From: an uncultured Jannaschia sp.
GTDB taxonomy: Bacteria; Pseudomonadota; Alphaproteobacteria; Rhodobacterales; Rhodobacteraceae
Reading direction: 5' to 3'
DNA length: 64,000 bases
Assembly: GCA_947494145.1 (NCBI GenBank)
Contig: CANLTZ010000002.1
Span: 434,001 to 498,000, forward strand
Shown: in pieces, positions 1-11,475 of the stretch
Position numbering within the stretch: position 1 is the first letter of the stretch
Layout of the letters: each line of letters opens with the position of its first letter
Notes under the pieces: generated by a model
What the model saw: only the letters and a program-made list of their open reading frames with translations
Database searches by the model: none
What the model was told of the DNA's origin: nothing
Program-made: the position numbers and the translations under genes

Positions 1-842
1 TGATCCGGGATTTGTATGCGGGCCGCGACATGGCGCGGGTGTCGAGCTTCGTCATGATGACCTTCACCCTGGTCCCGGCCGTGGCACCCCTGTTGGGGGC
101 CTGGATCATCGCGGGTTTTGGTTGGCGGGGGATTTTCTGGGTCTTCGTGTTGTTCGCGGTCGTGTCCGCTGCGTGGCTGGCCATTCGCCAGCCCGAGACT
201 TTGGCCCCCGAGGCGCGGCGGCCACTGAATTTCGCGCGGCTGCGGCACGCGGCGGCAGAGGTCTTTGCCCATGCCAATGTGCGCCGTGCGATCATGGTGC
301 AGACGCTGGTCTTCGGGATGCTGTTTGCGACCATCATGAGCGTCCAGCCGGTCTTCGACGTCACCTTCGGGCGGGCGGAAAGCTTTCCGATCTGGTTCGG
401 TGTCGTGGCCGTTCTGGCGGGCTCCGCCAGTTTTCTGAACGCGCATCTGGTTGGGCGGCTGGGGATGCTTTGGCTGCTGCGCCGGGCCCTGGCGGGGCAT
501 TTGGTGCTGTCGGTCGTGCTGGTGGCGCTGTGGCTGAGCGGAGCGCTGCCTGATGCGGCGCAATTCCCGCTTTTCGTGCTTTGGCAGGTGGGCAGTTTCG
601 CTTTGGCGGGGCTGACCATTGGCAACCTGAATGCCATCGCCATGCAGCCCATGGGCCATATCGCTGGGATGGCGGCCTCGGTCATTTCGGCGGTGAGCAC
701 CATTTTGGCAGGCGCCATTGCGGTGCCCATCGGGCAAGCTTTTAACGGCACACCGGTGCCGTTAATGGCGGGAGTGGCTCTATGTGCTGGGGTTGGGCTG
801 TGGCTAGCAGCAGGTCTGCGGGAGGAGCCTGTGGCGCTCTGA
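1..842 (+). CDS. Bcr/CflA-type MFS drug-efflux transporter, 5' truncated by the window edge
   Basis: This is the C-terminal two thirds of a 12-TM major facilitator exporter. The frame is open back to base 3 and reads IRDLYAGRDMARVSSFVMM, the cytoplasmic loop motif that Bcr/CflA multidrug exporters carry after TM4, so the TTG at 12 is not the start and the gene begins outside the window. Hydrophobic segments follow to the end (for example LVPAVAPLLGAWIIAGF and MLWLLRRALAGHLVLSVVL). The family expels drugs or small metabolites by proton antiport. The substrate cannot be read from the sequence. The next gene is convergent. Confidence 0.85.
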   Translation, partial: IRDLYAGRDMARVSSFVMMTFTLVPAVAPLLGAWIIAGFGWRGIFWVFVLFAVVSAAWLAIRQPETLAPEARRPLNFARLRHAAAEVFAHANVRRAIMVQTLVFGMLFATIMSVQPVFDVTFGRAESFPIWFGVVAVLAGSASFLNAHLVGRLGMLWLLRRALAGHLVLSVVLVALWLSGALPDAAQFPLFVLWQVGSFALAGLTIGNLNAIAMQPMGHIAGMAASVISAVSTILAGAIAVPIGQAFNGTPVPLMAGVALCAGVGLWLAAGLREEPVAL

Positions 843-1087
843 GGGCATTTAGGCTGGCTCTTCGGCGTGACCCGATCTCGTGCAAGCCGATCTGCTAGTG
901 GGCGAGGGGCGGTGTTCTAACAGGTTTTCTGGCGCGCATTATGACTGCCAGGCCATTCCTCAGATCAAGCGGCGCACCAAGGGACCTCATATCGCCGGGC
1001 CGAGAGGCAGCCTTGCGATGGACCGGCGCATTGCGGGCTTGAGTTCCGTTCTGGGGCGAAGCAACAATGTTCATCTCAGACCGAGAC
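843..1087. other. Intergenic stretch, no feature recognised
   Basis: About 245 bases between the convergent MFS and Stealth genes. The short plus-strand frame here (880-1134) has no ribosome-binding site, no family resemblance, and runs into the 3' end of the opposite gene. No convincing T-tailed hairpin is seen. Confidence 0.4.
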
Positions 1088-2069
1088 TTACCCTGGCAAC
1101 GTCTCGCGGAATGTGTCTGTCAGGCAGGCGATGATGGCGGCTCGGCTCTGCGGTGCCATGGAATCCAGACTTTGGATGCAGGCATAGGGTGCGCGGCCAT
1201 TGGCGATGGTGTCCAGCACGGTAGGGTCAGCCTCCGACCGGCCCGGGCGCAAATAGGCCACGGGGCGCGGGGTGGCGGTCACGGCGCGACCGGCGGTCAG
1301 GTCCAGTTGGTTGGCGAGGTTGAGCGGGAGGAACTGCGCGGCGTCGCGGAAGCGGTGCCCGATCTGGTGGGCGAGGGCGTCAGGGTTGGCAGCGCACCAG
1401 TCGCGCAGCGTGGCCGGGTGGAAGGGGGCGGGGCGATGGGCGGTTTGCAGGAAGTGGCCTGTACCCGCGATCGCGGCGGCGCGGGCTTGGGCGGCGATGT
1501 GGCCGGGGCGCGGGGCGCGCCTTGTGGCCCTCGCCGTCAAGCTGCGTAAGGCAGCCTTGGCCAGCGGCCATCGCGTGGGGCGCAGGTGGCCTTCCAGACG
1601 TAGGCGCCCTGCATCGTCCACGATGTGGGCTGGCTTCAGCGGCGCGGTCAGGAAGAAATCATCGTTGAGGTAAAGCGCCACGGGCGCGAGGTCGGGGCAG
1701 CGCCAGAGCATGGTCTCAATACTGCGGGAGTTGAAGGTGGGCAGCGCATCTTCGTGCCCCGCAAAGAGCGTGGTGTGATCGACGACGCGCAGGCGGTCGC
1801 TGTCGCAAAGCCCCGCATTGATGAAGTGGGCAATGTCGGGGGGCGTTCGGGCATCCGTCAAGATGTGGATGCGACGGATCCAGGGGGCGTTTTTGAGAAG
1901 GGAGGCGATGCAGAAGCGCAATTCTCCGCTATGCGCGAAGCGGGTGGGGGCGGTGGCCGAAGGGGCCGGGTGCGCACCCGCGCGAACGGCATCGCGCTTG
2001 GCAAGGTGGGCCGGGTCGGAGCCGTCGACCCAGGTGATGACGGCGTCGATGTGCGGCGCGGCAAGCGCT

Positions 2070-2077
<8 letters not shown>
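1088..2077 (-). CDS. Stealth family (CR1/CR2) sugar-phosphate transferase-like protein
   Basis: A 329-residue protein. It starts with the Stealth CR1 signature DAVITWVDGSDP (residues ~11-22) and continues with the CR2 elements (HSGELRFCIASLLKNAPWI, IHILTDARTPPD, and LYLNDDFFLTAPL near residue 135). Stealth proteins include bacterial capsule hexose-1-phosphate transferases and the eukaryotic GlcNAc-1-phosphotransferase catalytic core, so transfer of a sugar-1-phosphate to a surface glycan is the likely chemistry. The acceptor is unknown. Its ATG lies inside the last codons of mfd (8-base overlap), so it is probably translated from the mfd message. No other capsule genes are nearby. Confidence 0.8.
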
Positions 2078-5573
<3,496 letters not shown>

Positions 5574-5603
5574 CGGGGTCAGGTAACCGACCCGGCCTGC
5601 GTG

Positions 5604-6170
5604 TCAACCGCCCAGCACGTTGACATTGAGGTTGACCCACATCCCCCACATGGACGTCACGAAGATCGACACCACGCCCACGCCCTGCACCTTGCGGCGA
5701 TGCGCGGCCAGCAGGTTGCCGAGATCGGCGGCATCGAGCCCCGGTACGCGGCGGGCGGCCCGAAGCGATAACCATCCCACGACCATCATGGGGGCAAAAA
5801 GCAGCAGCAGGGCTTGGGCAAACTCGATCTCATAAAGGAACCCGAGAAGCGCCAGCATGGTGATCAGGAAGAACGTCAGCGCCGTGGTGATCAGCCCTGT
5901 TGTATCCGCGATGAAGACGAGGCGGCGGGCTTGGACCTGGGCCAAGACCTGCATGTCTTCGAGCGACTGCGCATGCCCCTTGGCGGCGCGGCGCACCATG
6001 TCGAAGGGCACCCCGATCACCCAATGCGAGGCGGTGGACCACAGCACGGCAAGCGCGATCCAGAACCACAGGTTCGAGAAGCTGCGAAGGTCGATGACCT
6101 CAAGTGCGGTTTGGAGGAAGTAGAAGTCCAAGTGTCGGGCCCCGTCTGGCGTGTCGTCCATGTCGCCCAT
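5604..6170 (-). CDS. Conserved membrane protein of unknown function, upstream of mfd
   Basis: About 188 residues with three or four hydrophobic segments (SNLWFWIALAVLWSTASHWV; ITTALTFFLITMLALLGFLY; ALLLLFAPMMVVGWLSL; VSIFVTSMWGMWVNLNVNVL). The conserved N-terminal part FEVIDLRS-like/SNLWFWIALAV resembles a Rhodobacteraceae membrane family that databases sometimes label as a component of the SufBCD complex. Nothing in the sequence supports Fe-S assembly and no suf genes are nearby, so I leave the function open. The start is uncertain: a GTG at 6236 would overlap the hemB leader, while ATGs at 6170 and 6161 fit a normal length. It is divergent from hemB and 30 bases ahead of mfd. Confidence 0.75.
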   Translation of the reverse strand: MGDMDDTPDGARHLDFYFLQTALEVIDLRSFSNLWFWIALAVLWSTASHWVIGVPFDMVRRAAKGHAQSLEDMQVLAQVQARRLVFIADTTGLITTALTFFLITMLALLGFLYEIEFAQALLLLFAPMMVVGWLSLRAARRVPGLDAADLGNLLAAHRRKVQGVGVVSIFVTSMWGMWVNLNVNVLGG

Positions 6171-6251
6171 GGGGGGTAGGCTTGGCAAGGCAAGGAGTTG
6201 AATGACGCGGCGACGCGTGTCACCGAAGGGACGCACTTGGAGGGAATGACC

Positions 6252-7244
6252 ATGAAAGCGCCCGATCCGCGTCTCAGACGCACCCGTCGTACCGCCGCCT
6301 TGCGGGCCTTGGTGCGCGAAGATCGCCTGTCGGCGGATGATCTGATCTGGCCGGTTTTCATCTGCGATGGGAGTGGGGTGACACAGAAGGTGGGCTCAAT
6401 GCCTGGGGTCGTGCGACGGTCGGTGGACCTGGTGGTCGAGGCGGCGGCGGAGGCGCGCGACGCGGGCATCCGGGTGATGTGTCTGTTTCCCTACACCGAC
6501 CCCAGCCTGAAGACCGATCTGTGCGAAGAAGCCTGGAACCCCGACAACCTGTCGAACCGCGCCATCCGCGCCATCAAGGCTGAAGTGCCCGAAATGGCGG
6601 TGATGACCGATGTGGCGTTGGACCCGTATAATGCCAACGGCCATGACGGCATCGTCCGCGATGGCGAGATCGTCAATGACGAAAGCGTCGAGGCGCTGGT
6701 GAAGATGGCGCTCGCCCAGGCGGAGGCGGGCGCCGACATCCTGGGGCCGTCGGACATGATGGACGGGCGCATCGGCGCCATGCGCGACGCTCTGGAAAGC
6801 GCGGGGTATATTCACACCACGATCATGTCCTATGCGGCGAAATATGCTTCGTCCTTTTACGGCCCGTTTCGCGACGCCGTCGGGGCGAGCGGGGCGCTGA
6901 AGGGCGACAAGAAGACCTATCAGATCGACCCGATGAATGGCGATGAGGGGCTGCGCTGCGTGGAGCGGGACCTTAACGAGGGCGCTGACATGGTCATGGT
7001 CAAGCCAGGTATGCCCTATCTGGACATGTGCCGCAGGGTGAAGGACGCGTTCGGGGTACCGACTTATGCCTACCAAGTGTCCGGCGAATACGCGATGATC
7101 CAGGCGGCGGCAGCCAATGGCTGGATTGACGGCGAGCGGGTCATGATGGAAAGCCTGACCTGTTTTCGTCGTGCCGGATGCGACGGCGTGCTGACATACT
7201 TCGCGCCTCAGGCTGCACGTTTGATCAAGACCGGATGGGAGTGA
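6252..7244 (+). CDS. hemB: Delta-aminolevulinic acid dehydratase (porphobilinogen synthase)
   Basis: HemB (330 residues) condenses two 5-aminolevulinate molecules to porphobilinogen, the first common step to heme, bacteriochlorophyll and cobalamin. Both active-site lysine regions are visible: SYAAKYASSFYGPFRDA and VMVKPGMPYLD. The GDKKTYQIDPMN segment is also typical. I chose the ATG at 6252 because GGAGGGA (6239-6245) is correctly spaced from it; the open frame extends further upstream without a ribosome-binding site. It stands alone and is divergent from the mfd-side genes. Its product feeds the bchE branch encoded 1.2 kb away, though that proximity may be chance. Confidence 0.97.
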   Translation: MKAPDPRLRRTRRTAALRALVREDRLSADDLIWPVFICDGSGVTQKVGSMPGVVRRSVDLVVEAAAEARDAGIRVMCLFPYTDPSLKTDLCEEAWNPDNLSNRAIRAIKAEVPEMAVMTDVALDPYNANGHDGIVRDGEIVNDESVEALVKMALAQAEAGADILGPSDMMDGRIGAMRDALESAGYIHTTIMSYAAKYASSFYGPFRDAVGASGALKGDKKTYQIDPMNGDEGLRCVERDLNEGADMVMVKPGMPYLDMCRRVKDAFGVPTYAYQVSGEYAMIQAAAANGWIDGERVMMESLTCFRRAGCDGVLTYFAPQAARLIKTGWE

Positions 7245-7257
7245 GCCAGCGTCACAA

Positions 7258-7707
7258 TTAGTCGCGCCCGGGATTAAGCCCCCTGGCCACTTTGCCCAAG
7301 GCGCGGACGAAGGCGTCGCGTTCTGATTCGTCGAGCGTGGCAAGCATCGCGGCTGAGTTGCGCGTGTCTTGGCGCAGGATCGCATCCAGAACTTCGCGGC
7401 CTTCTTGGGTCAAGGACACGCTCAGCGCCCGGCCGTCTGTCTTATCCGCCGAGGTCTGCACAAGGCCCCGTTTGCCCAGCGCCTTCACCGCCGTGGAGAT
7501 CGTCGTGCGCGGCACGGACAAGCCGTCGGCGATGGCGGATGGCCGGGTGCCACCTGTATCGCCGAGAATGCGAAGCATGTGGAAATAGAGCGGGTTGAAC
7601 GGAATGCGTCCCTCTGCTGGCGCACCGTTTCGACCGGCGACCAACAGGGCACGAATGATCAGACTGACATAGCCCGTAAGTTCTTCGGTTCTGTCATCTT
7701 GGGTCAT
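7258..7707 (-). CDS. MarR family transcriptional regulator
   Basis: A 149-residue winged-helix MarR protein: FHMLRILGDTGGTRPSAIAD (helices before the wing), VPRTTISTAVKALGKRGLV (recognition helix) and a wing ending DGRALSVSLTQEG. MarR proteins are dimeric repressors released by small ligands. It is divergent from the lipoprotein gene at 7782, and the 74-base gap contains an imperfect inverted repeat (7727-7747), so it probably controls itself and/or that gene. It converges on hemB with a 13-base gap. The ligand is unknown. Confidence 0.9.
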   Translation of the reverse strand: MTQDDRTEELTGYVSLIIRALLVAGRNGAPAEGRIPFNPLYFHMLRILGDTGGTRPSAIADGLSVPRTTISTAVKALGKRGLVQTSADKTDGRALSVSLTQEGREVLDAILRQDTRNSAAMLATLDESERDAFVRALGKVARGLNPGRD

Positions 7708-7726
7708 AGGGGCCGTCCCGTTTGAT

Positions 7727-7747
7727 TTGATGCGAACAACGCACTAA
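7727..7747. promoter_or_regulatory. Candidate MarR operator
   Basis: Imperfect inverted repeat TTGATGCG-N5-CGCACTAA (6 of 8 positions symmetric) between divergent marR and the lipoprotein gene. A wider pair, ATTTGAT at 7725-7731 and ATCAAAT at 7764-7770, brackets it. Position and symmetry suit a MarR dimer; binding is inferred. Confidence 0.45.
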
Positions 7748-7781
7748 ATGATGCGTCGTCCGTATCAAATGGAGTCCCATC

Positions 7782-8363
7782 ATGATCAAACACCTTGTTG
7801 CCCTCGGTCTCGTCACGGCCTTGGCCGCGTGCAGCGCGCCTCAGGTCCCATCTTTGCCGCCGCAACTGACCACGGCACCGCCGGTGGCTACAACCGGGTT
7901 TCTGACGGCCTATGCTGAAGAAACCATTCCCCTAAGCGTCCCGCGTCTTCGGGCCTTCATGGAGCGGCAGCCCTTGATCGACTTCCTGGAGCCGACGGAA
8001 AACATCTCCAACCCCGTGGCATCGCAAGTGCTGGCCGGAACATGGCCGGCGCCCGGCGCCGCACGATGGCTGCGCTTGGCCGACGGGCATTACGTCGTTG
8101 AGCGGGTGGTTGAGAACGAGCCGGACTTTTTCAAGTACCAGGTTTACGTCTTCACCAACGCCACGGGCCGGGGTGTCGAACAGATCGTGGGGGAACAGCG
8201 TTTTGTTCCGGTCGATGGGGGCACACGGTTCGAATGGACCTATAACGTTTTGCCGACGAACTTCCTGACGCGGCAGGTCGTGCGCGGGAATCTGGATGAG
8301 ATCGATCGGTACATCACCGGTGGTCTTCGCGGTTTCGCAGAAGCGACGCAGGGCTCCGGATAG
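7782..8363 (+). CDS. Predicted outer-membrane or periplasmic lipoprotein, SRPBCC-like
   Basis: A 193-residue protein starting with a lipoprotein signal, MIKHLVALGLVTALAACS, with lipobox LAAC and Cys17 as the lipidation site. The mature part (LSVPRLRAFMERQPLIDFLEPTENI; then the strands GAARWLRLADGHYVVERVV and GTRFEWTYNVLPTN; then a C-terminal helix) has the order of a START/SRPBCC ligand-binding fold. That assignment rests on pattern only. It is divergent from marR and lies 22 bases upstream of the FnrL-like box in front of bchE, so it is unlikely to be in the bchE transcript under aerobic control. The function is unknown. Confidence 0.75.
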   Translation: MIKHLVALGLVTALAACSAPQVPSLPPQLTTAPPVATTGFLTAYAEETIPLSVPRLRAFMERQPLIDFLEPTENISNPVASQVLAGTWPAPGAARWLRLADGHYVVERVVENEPDFFKYQVYVFTNATGRGVEQIVGEQRFVPVDGGTRFEWTYNVLPTNFLTRQVVRGNLDEIDRYITGGLRGFAEATQGSG

Positions 8364-8384
8364 AAAGTGTAAACTTTGAATAGT

Positions 8385-8398
8385 TTGATCTGTGTCAA
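8385..8398. promoter_or_regulatory. FnrL-type anaerobox upstream of bchE
   Basis: TTGAT-CTGT-GTCAA matches the Fnr/FnrL consensus TTGAT-N4-ATCAA at 9 of 10 positions. It lies 56 bases before the bchE start. FnrL is known to activate photopigment genes when oxygen falls in Rhodobacter. The site shares six bases with the PpsR-like palindrome. Confidence 0.65.
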
Positions 8399-8410
8399 TT
8401 AAAATTGACA
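8393..8410. promoter_or_regulatory. PpsR/CrtJ-type operator upstream of bchE
   Basis: A perfect 18-base palindrome, TGTCAATTAAAATTGACA, of the form TGT-N12-ACA, the recognition pattern of the photosynthesis repressor PpsR/CrtJ. It overlaps the FnrL-like box by six bases and lies 43 bases before the bchE ATG. The right half also contains a TTGACA that could be a -35 element, which would make repression direct. Confidence 0.7.
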
Positions 8411-8453
8411 TATTAGCTATATGATCCGCTGGGAATCCCCGCGGAGAGACCCC

Positions 8454-10151
8454 ATGAAAATCGTACTCGTCCACCCGAACTATCACTCTGGCGGGGCGGA
8501 GATCGCGGGGAACTGGCCAGCCGCCTGGGCGGCCTATATCGGCGGCGCTTTGAAGGTGGCGGGCTTTGATGACGTCACCTTCATCGACGCCATGACCCAC
8601 CATATCGACGATGAGGCCCTGGCCGAAAAGCTCCGCGCGCTTCAGCCCGATGTGGTGGGGACCACGGCCATCACGCCGTCCATCTATGTGGCGGAAAAGG
8701 TCCTGGAAATCGCCAAGGATGTCTGCCCCGATGCCCTGCGGATCATCGGCGGGGTCCACGCGACCTTCATGTATAAGCAGGTCCTTTCCGAGGCCCTCTG
8801 GATCGACGTGATTGTCCGTGGCGAGGGCGAGGAAATCATCGTCGACCTTCTTCGCAGCGTCCAAGACGGCCGCTGGCCGGACGAACGGAAATCGGTCAAG
8901 GGCATCGCCTACCGCGATGGTGAGCAGATCGTGGCGACCCAGGCCGCGTCGACGGTCAAGGACCTGGACGCCATCGAGCCCGATTGGTCCCTGCTGGAAT
9001 GGGACAGCTACATCTACGTGCCCTTGGGCGTGAAGGTGGCCATCCCCAACATGGCGCGGGGCTGTCCCTTCACCTGTTCTTTCTGCTCGCAATGGAAGTT
9101 CTGGCGCGACTACCGCGTGCGTGACCCCTTGAAGGTGGTCGATGAAATCGAACGACTGGTGGAAGACCACGGCGTCGGTTTCTTCATCCTGGCGGATGAG
9201 GAACCCACCATTAACCGCAAGAAATTCATCCAATTCTGCGAAGAACTGATCGCCCGCGGCCTGCCCGAAAAAATCCAATGGGGCATCAACACGCGGGTGA
9301 CGGATATCTTGCGCGACGAGGCGCTGCTGCCGCTTTATCGCAAGGCGGGCCTTGTGCATGTGTCGCTGGGCACCGAAGCCGCGGCGCAACTGAAGCTCGA
9401 CCTCTTCAACAAGGAAACCAAGGTCGAAGACAATCGCCGCGCCATCCAGCTTCTGCGCGAGGCCGATATCTTCACAGAGGCGCAGTTCATCGTGGGTCTC
9501 GACAACGAAACCGCCGAGACACTGGAGGAAACCTATCGCTACGCCCGCGACTGGAACCCCGATTTGGCCAATTGGTCGATGTATACCCCCTGGCCCTTCA
9601 CGCCCCTTTACCAAGAGCTTGGGGACAAGGTCGAAGTCTTCGATTTCGAGAAATACAACTTCGTCACCCCCATCATGAAGCCCGAGGCCATGGATCGGGC
9701 CGAATTGCTGGACCGGGTGATGAACAATTACCGCCGCTTTTACATGATCAAGGCGCTGTTCCATTACCCCTGGCGTGGCACCGGCTATCGACGCAAATAC
9801 CTGTTGGGCTGTCTGAAGGCCTTCGCAAAGGCGGGCTTTGCGCGGACGTTCTACGATTTGGGGAAGGTGGGCTATACCGGCCCGCAATCGAAGGGAAAGG
9901 TGGATTTCCACTTCGACGACAGCCGCAAGATCGCCCCCGCCCAGATGGCCGATTGGGAAGCCGCCGCCGACCGTGCCGCCCGCGCGAAGGAACGTCGCGC
10001 GGCCTTGAAAGAACAAGGAAAGGCCCGCGCGGCGGACCGCAACGCCGCCAAGGTGATGGCCTGCGGGGGCGGCGACGAACAGCTTGACGAAGATGAACTG
10101 GCGGCAGCCGAGACAAAGAAGGACTTCCGGCTGCCGGAAGACGCGCTCTGA
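8454..10151 (+). CDS. bchE: Anaerobic Mg-protoporphyrin IX monomethyl ester oxidative cyclase BchE
   Basis: BchE (565 residues) is the oxygen-independent cyclase that makes the isocyclic ring of bacteriochlorophyll. It starts with the signature [20 protein letters not shown] and a cobalamin-binding-type domain (residues ~1-150, [13 protein letters not shown]). A radical-SAM core follows with the CxxxCxxC cluster motif in [19 protein letters not shown] near residue 200. The C-terminal ~80 residues are charged ([18 protein letters not shown]). The ATG at 8454 is preferred because GGAGAG (8443-8448) precedes it, and a frame from 8421 would overlap the promoter sites. Its stop overlaps the bchJ start (TGATG). 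Confidence 0.95.
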   Translation: MKIVLVHPNYHSGGAEIAGNWPAAWAAYIGGALKVAGFDDVTFIDAMTHHIDDEALAEKLRALQPDVVGTTAITPSIYVAEKVLEIAKDVCPDALRIIGGVHATFMYKQVLSEALWIDVIVRGEGEEIIVDLLRSVQDGRWPDERKSVKGIAYRDGEQIVATQAASTVKDLDAIEPDWSLLEWDSYIYVPLGVKVAIPNMARGCPFTCSFCSQWKFWRDYRVRDPLKVVDEIERLVEDHGVGFFILADEEPTINRKKFIQFCEELIARGLPEKIQWGINTRVTDILRDEALLPLYRKAGLVHVSLGTEAAAQLKLDLFNKETKVEDNRRAIQLLREADIFTEAQFIVGLDNETAETLEETYRYARDWNPDLANWSMYTPWPFTPLYQELGDKVEVFDFEKYNFVTPIMKPEAMDRAELLDRVMNNYRRFYMIKALFHYPWRGTGYRRKYLLGCLKAFAKAGFARTFYDLGKVGYTGPQSKGKVDFHFDDSRKIAPAQMADWEAAADRAARAKERRAALKEQGKARAADRNAAKVMACGGGDEQLDEDELAAAETKKDFRLPEDAL

Positions 10152-10747
10152 TGTCGGCGAACGCAGCCGGGCGCGTCGGGCCCAATGCCGTGACGCAAGT
10201 GGCCGCGGCCCTGCGGGCCGAAGGCGGTTTACCATTGGCGCGCCAAGTCTTCGGCGCGGCTGGATTGCTCGCGCTTTTGTCCGATCCTCCGGGGCAGATG
10301 GTTCCCCAATCGACCGCCAAGGATCTGCATGATACGGTGAGTGACCTGCTTGAACCCGATGCCGCCCGGCGCGTGTCCGAGGGCGCGGGCTGGCGCACGG
10401 CGGACTACCTTCTGGCCCATCGCATCCCCCGCGCCGCCCAATGGGCCATGGGCGTCCTGCCTGTGCCGCTAAGCGCGCGTCTTTTGTTGACGGCCATGGC
10501 GCGCAATGCCTGGACCTATGCCGGCACGGGTGATGTCCATACGAGCGCCGGGCCGGTCTGCCGCCTGGACATCGACGCCAACCCCTTGGCGCAGCCCGGC
10601 TGCCCCTGGCACGTTGCCGTCTTTGAGCGCCTCTTCACCGAGCTCGTGTCGCCGCGCGTGAAGGTGCGCCACACCGCATGCTGCGCCCGAGGCGCCGCAT
10701 TCTGCGCGTTTGAGATTGACCTGCGTGATAGCGGTAGGTCTCGCTAG
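10151..10747 (+). CDS. bchJ: BchJ, V4R-domain bacteriochlorophyll biosynthesis protein
   Basis: 198 residues. The N-terminal part (VGPNAVTQVAAALRAEGGL) and the C-terminal V4R domain with its cysteine-rich end (VRHTACCARGAAFCAFEI) match BchJ, historically called divinyl (4-vinyl) reductase. Later work on other vinyl reductases suggests it acts as a tetrapyrrole-binding accessory to the cyclase rather than as the main reductase. The ATG overlaps the bchE stop by one base, so translation is coupled. The bchE-bchJ order is the same as in Rhodobacter photosynthesis clusters, but here no other bch, crt or puf gene flanks it. Confidence 0.9.
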   Translation: MSANAAGRVGPNAVTQVAAALRAEGGLPLARQVFGAAGLLALLSDPPGQMVPQSTAKDLHDTVSDLLEPDAARRVSEGAGWRTADYLLAHRIPRAAQWAMGVLPVPLSARLLLTAMARNAWTYAGTGDVHTSAGPVCRLDIDANPLAQPGCPWHVAVFERLFTELVSPRVKVRHTACCARGAAFCAFEIDLRDSGRSR

Positions 10748-10828
10748 CTTCGCGACCGGTCCGGAGTGCCCGTTCGTCCATCACAACCTGCCATATAGGC
10801 CTGTGCACCACGGTTCGCTGATTTCGCC

Positions 10829-10858
10829 TTGTGATACCGGAACGGTCACGGCTATACG
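10829..10858 (+). promoter_or_regulatory. Candidate sigma-70 promoter of tRNA-Ser
   Basis: TTGTGA (10829-10834), an 18-base spacer and TATACG (10853-10858) lie immediately before the tRNA. Transcription would start at or within a few bases of the mature 5' end, which is close but possible. Confidence 0.4.
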
Positions 10859-10865
10859 CGTCGGC

Positions 10866-10955
10866 GGAGACGTGGCCGAGTGGTCGAAGGCGCTCCCCTG
10901 CTAAGGGAGTAGGCGGGAAACCGTCTCGAGGGTTCGAATCCCTTCGTCTCCGCCA
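10866..10955 (+). tRNA. tRNA-Ser (anticodon GCT)
   Basis: A 90-nt class II tRNA. The acceptor stem is GGAGACG/CGTCTCC with discriminator G and an encoded CCA. The anticodon arm is CTCCCCTGCTAAGGGAG with GCT at 10900-10902, which reads AGC/AGU. A long variable arm (AGGCGGGAAACCGTCT) and the T-arm GAGGGTTCGAATCCCTT are present. Confidence 0.97.
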
Positions 10956-11043
10956 CCTACCTTAACCTCTGTTCTTTCCCGATCTGAACGGTGGAAAAAT
11001 CAGTGTGCGGGCAAGCTTTGACCCACTGGAATGAATCGTGCTG

Positions 11044-11469
11044 TCAATTGTCTGCGCAGGGTTCGGCCGTGTGTCGGGGGCACGGTCTTCCAGCCGTTCT
11101 CAGCTTGCAAAGCTCACGTATTCGACCCGGCCGTTCTTGGCGCAGAGAGCACAGGCTGGGATTTCCGCTGGAGCGGGGGGCGGGCTTGCGTCTCGCCCCG
11201 ATGTTATTCGCGGTCTTCGGGCGCTCAAAAACCAGCAGATAGCCAGTGGACAAAGTCCAAAGACCAAACGTCAGAAGGAGAACGATCGCCCGGATCAGCC
11301 AGATGATCAGGTTTCGATCTTCCGGGATGACCTCGGCAAGGTTCCATCCGTCGGCATTCGATTTTGAAATCACTGCCTCCAAACGTGCTTTCTGGCTGCC
11401 GACGATGAGCCCAATCATGCCGCCCGTGAAACTGACACGATCGACCCTGTTTTCCTTGATAAGCTCCAT
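11044..11469 (-). CDS. Small membrane-anchored protein, probable C-terminal frameshift
   Basis: 141 residues as read. The N-terminal ~85 look genuine: a soluble part (VSFTGGMIGLIVGSQKARLE, ADGWNLAEVIPEDRN) and a hydrophobic span (LIIWLIRAIVLLLTFGLWTL) ending GYLLVFERPK. After that the frame becomes arginine-rich and unconvincing. In the neighbouring frame the same DNA gives a Pro/Ala linker (SPPPAPAEIP) and a CxxC end (ACALCAKNGRVEYVSFAS) with a stop at 11100-11102. Removing one T from the T5 run at the end of the membrane span would join the two. It follows hydA by six bases and is likely in the same operon. Function unknown. Confidence 0.55.
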   Translation of the reverse strand: MELIKENRVDRVSFTGGMIGLIVGSQKARLEAVISKSNADGWNLAEVIPEDRNLIIWLIRAIVLLLTFGLWTLSTGYLLVFERPKTANNIGARRKPAPRSSGNPSLCSLRQERPGRIRELCKLRTAGRPCPRHTAEPCADN

Positions 11470-11475
11470 TCCGCA

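Noticed and set aside
880-1134. 84-codon frame after the MFS gene
   Set aside because: No ribosome-binding site, no motif, and overlap with the 3' end of the Stealth gene.
7932-10235. 767-codon open frame on the minus strand opposite bchE
   Set aside because: It lies antisense to a well-matched BchE, has no family resemblance, and is a by-product of high-GC codon usage.
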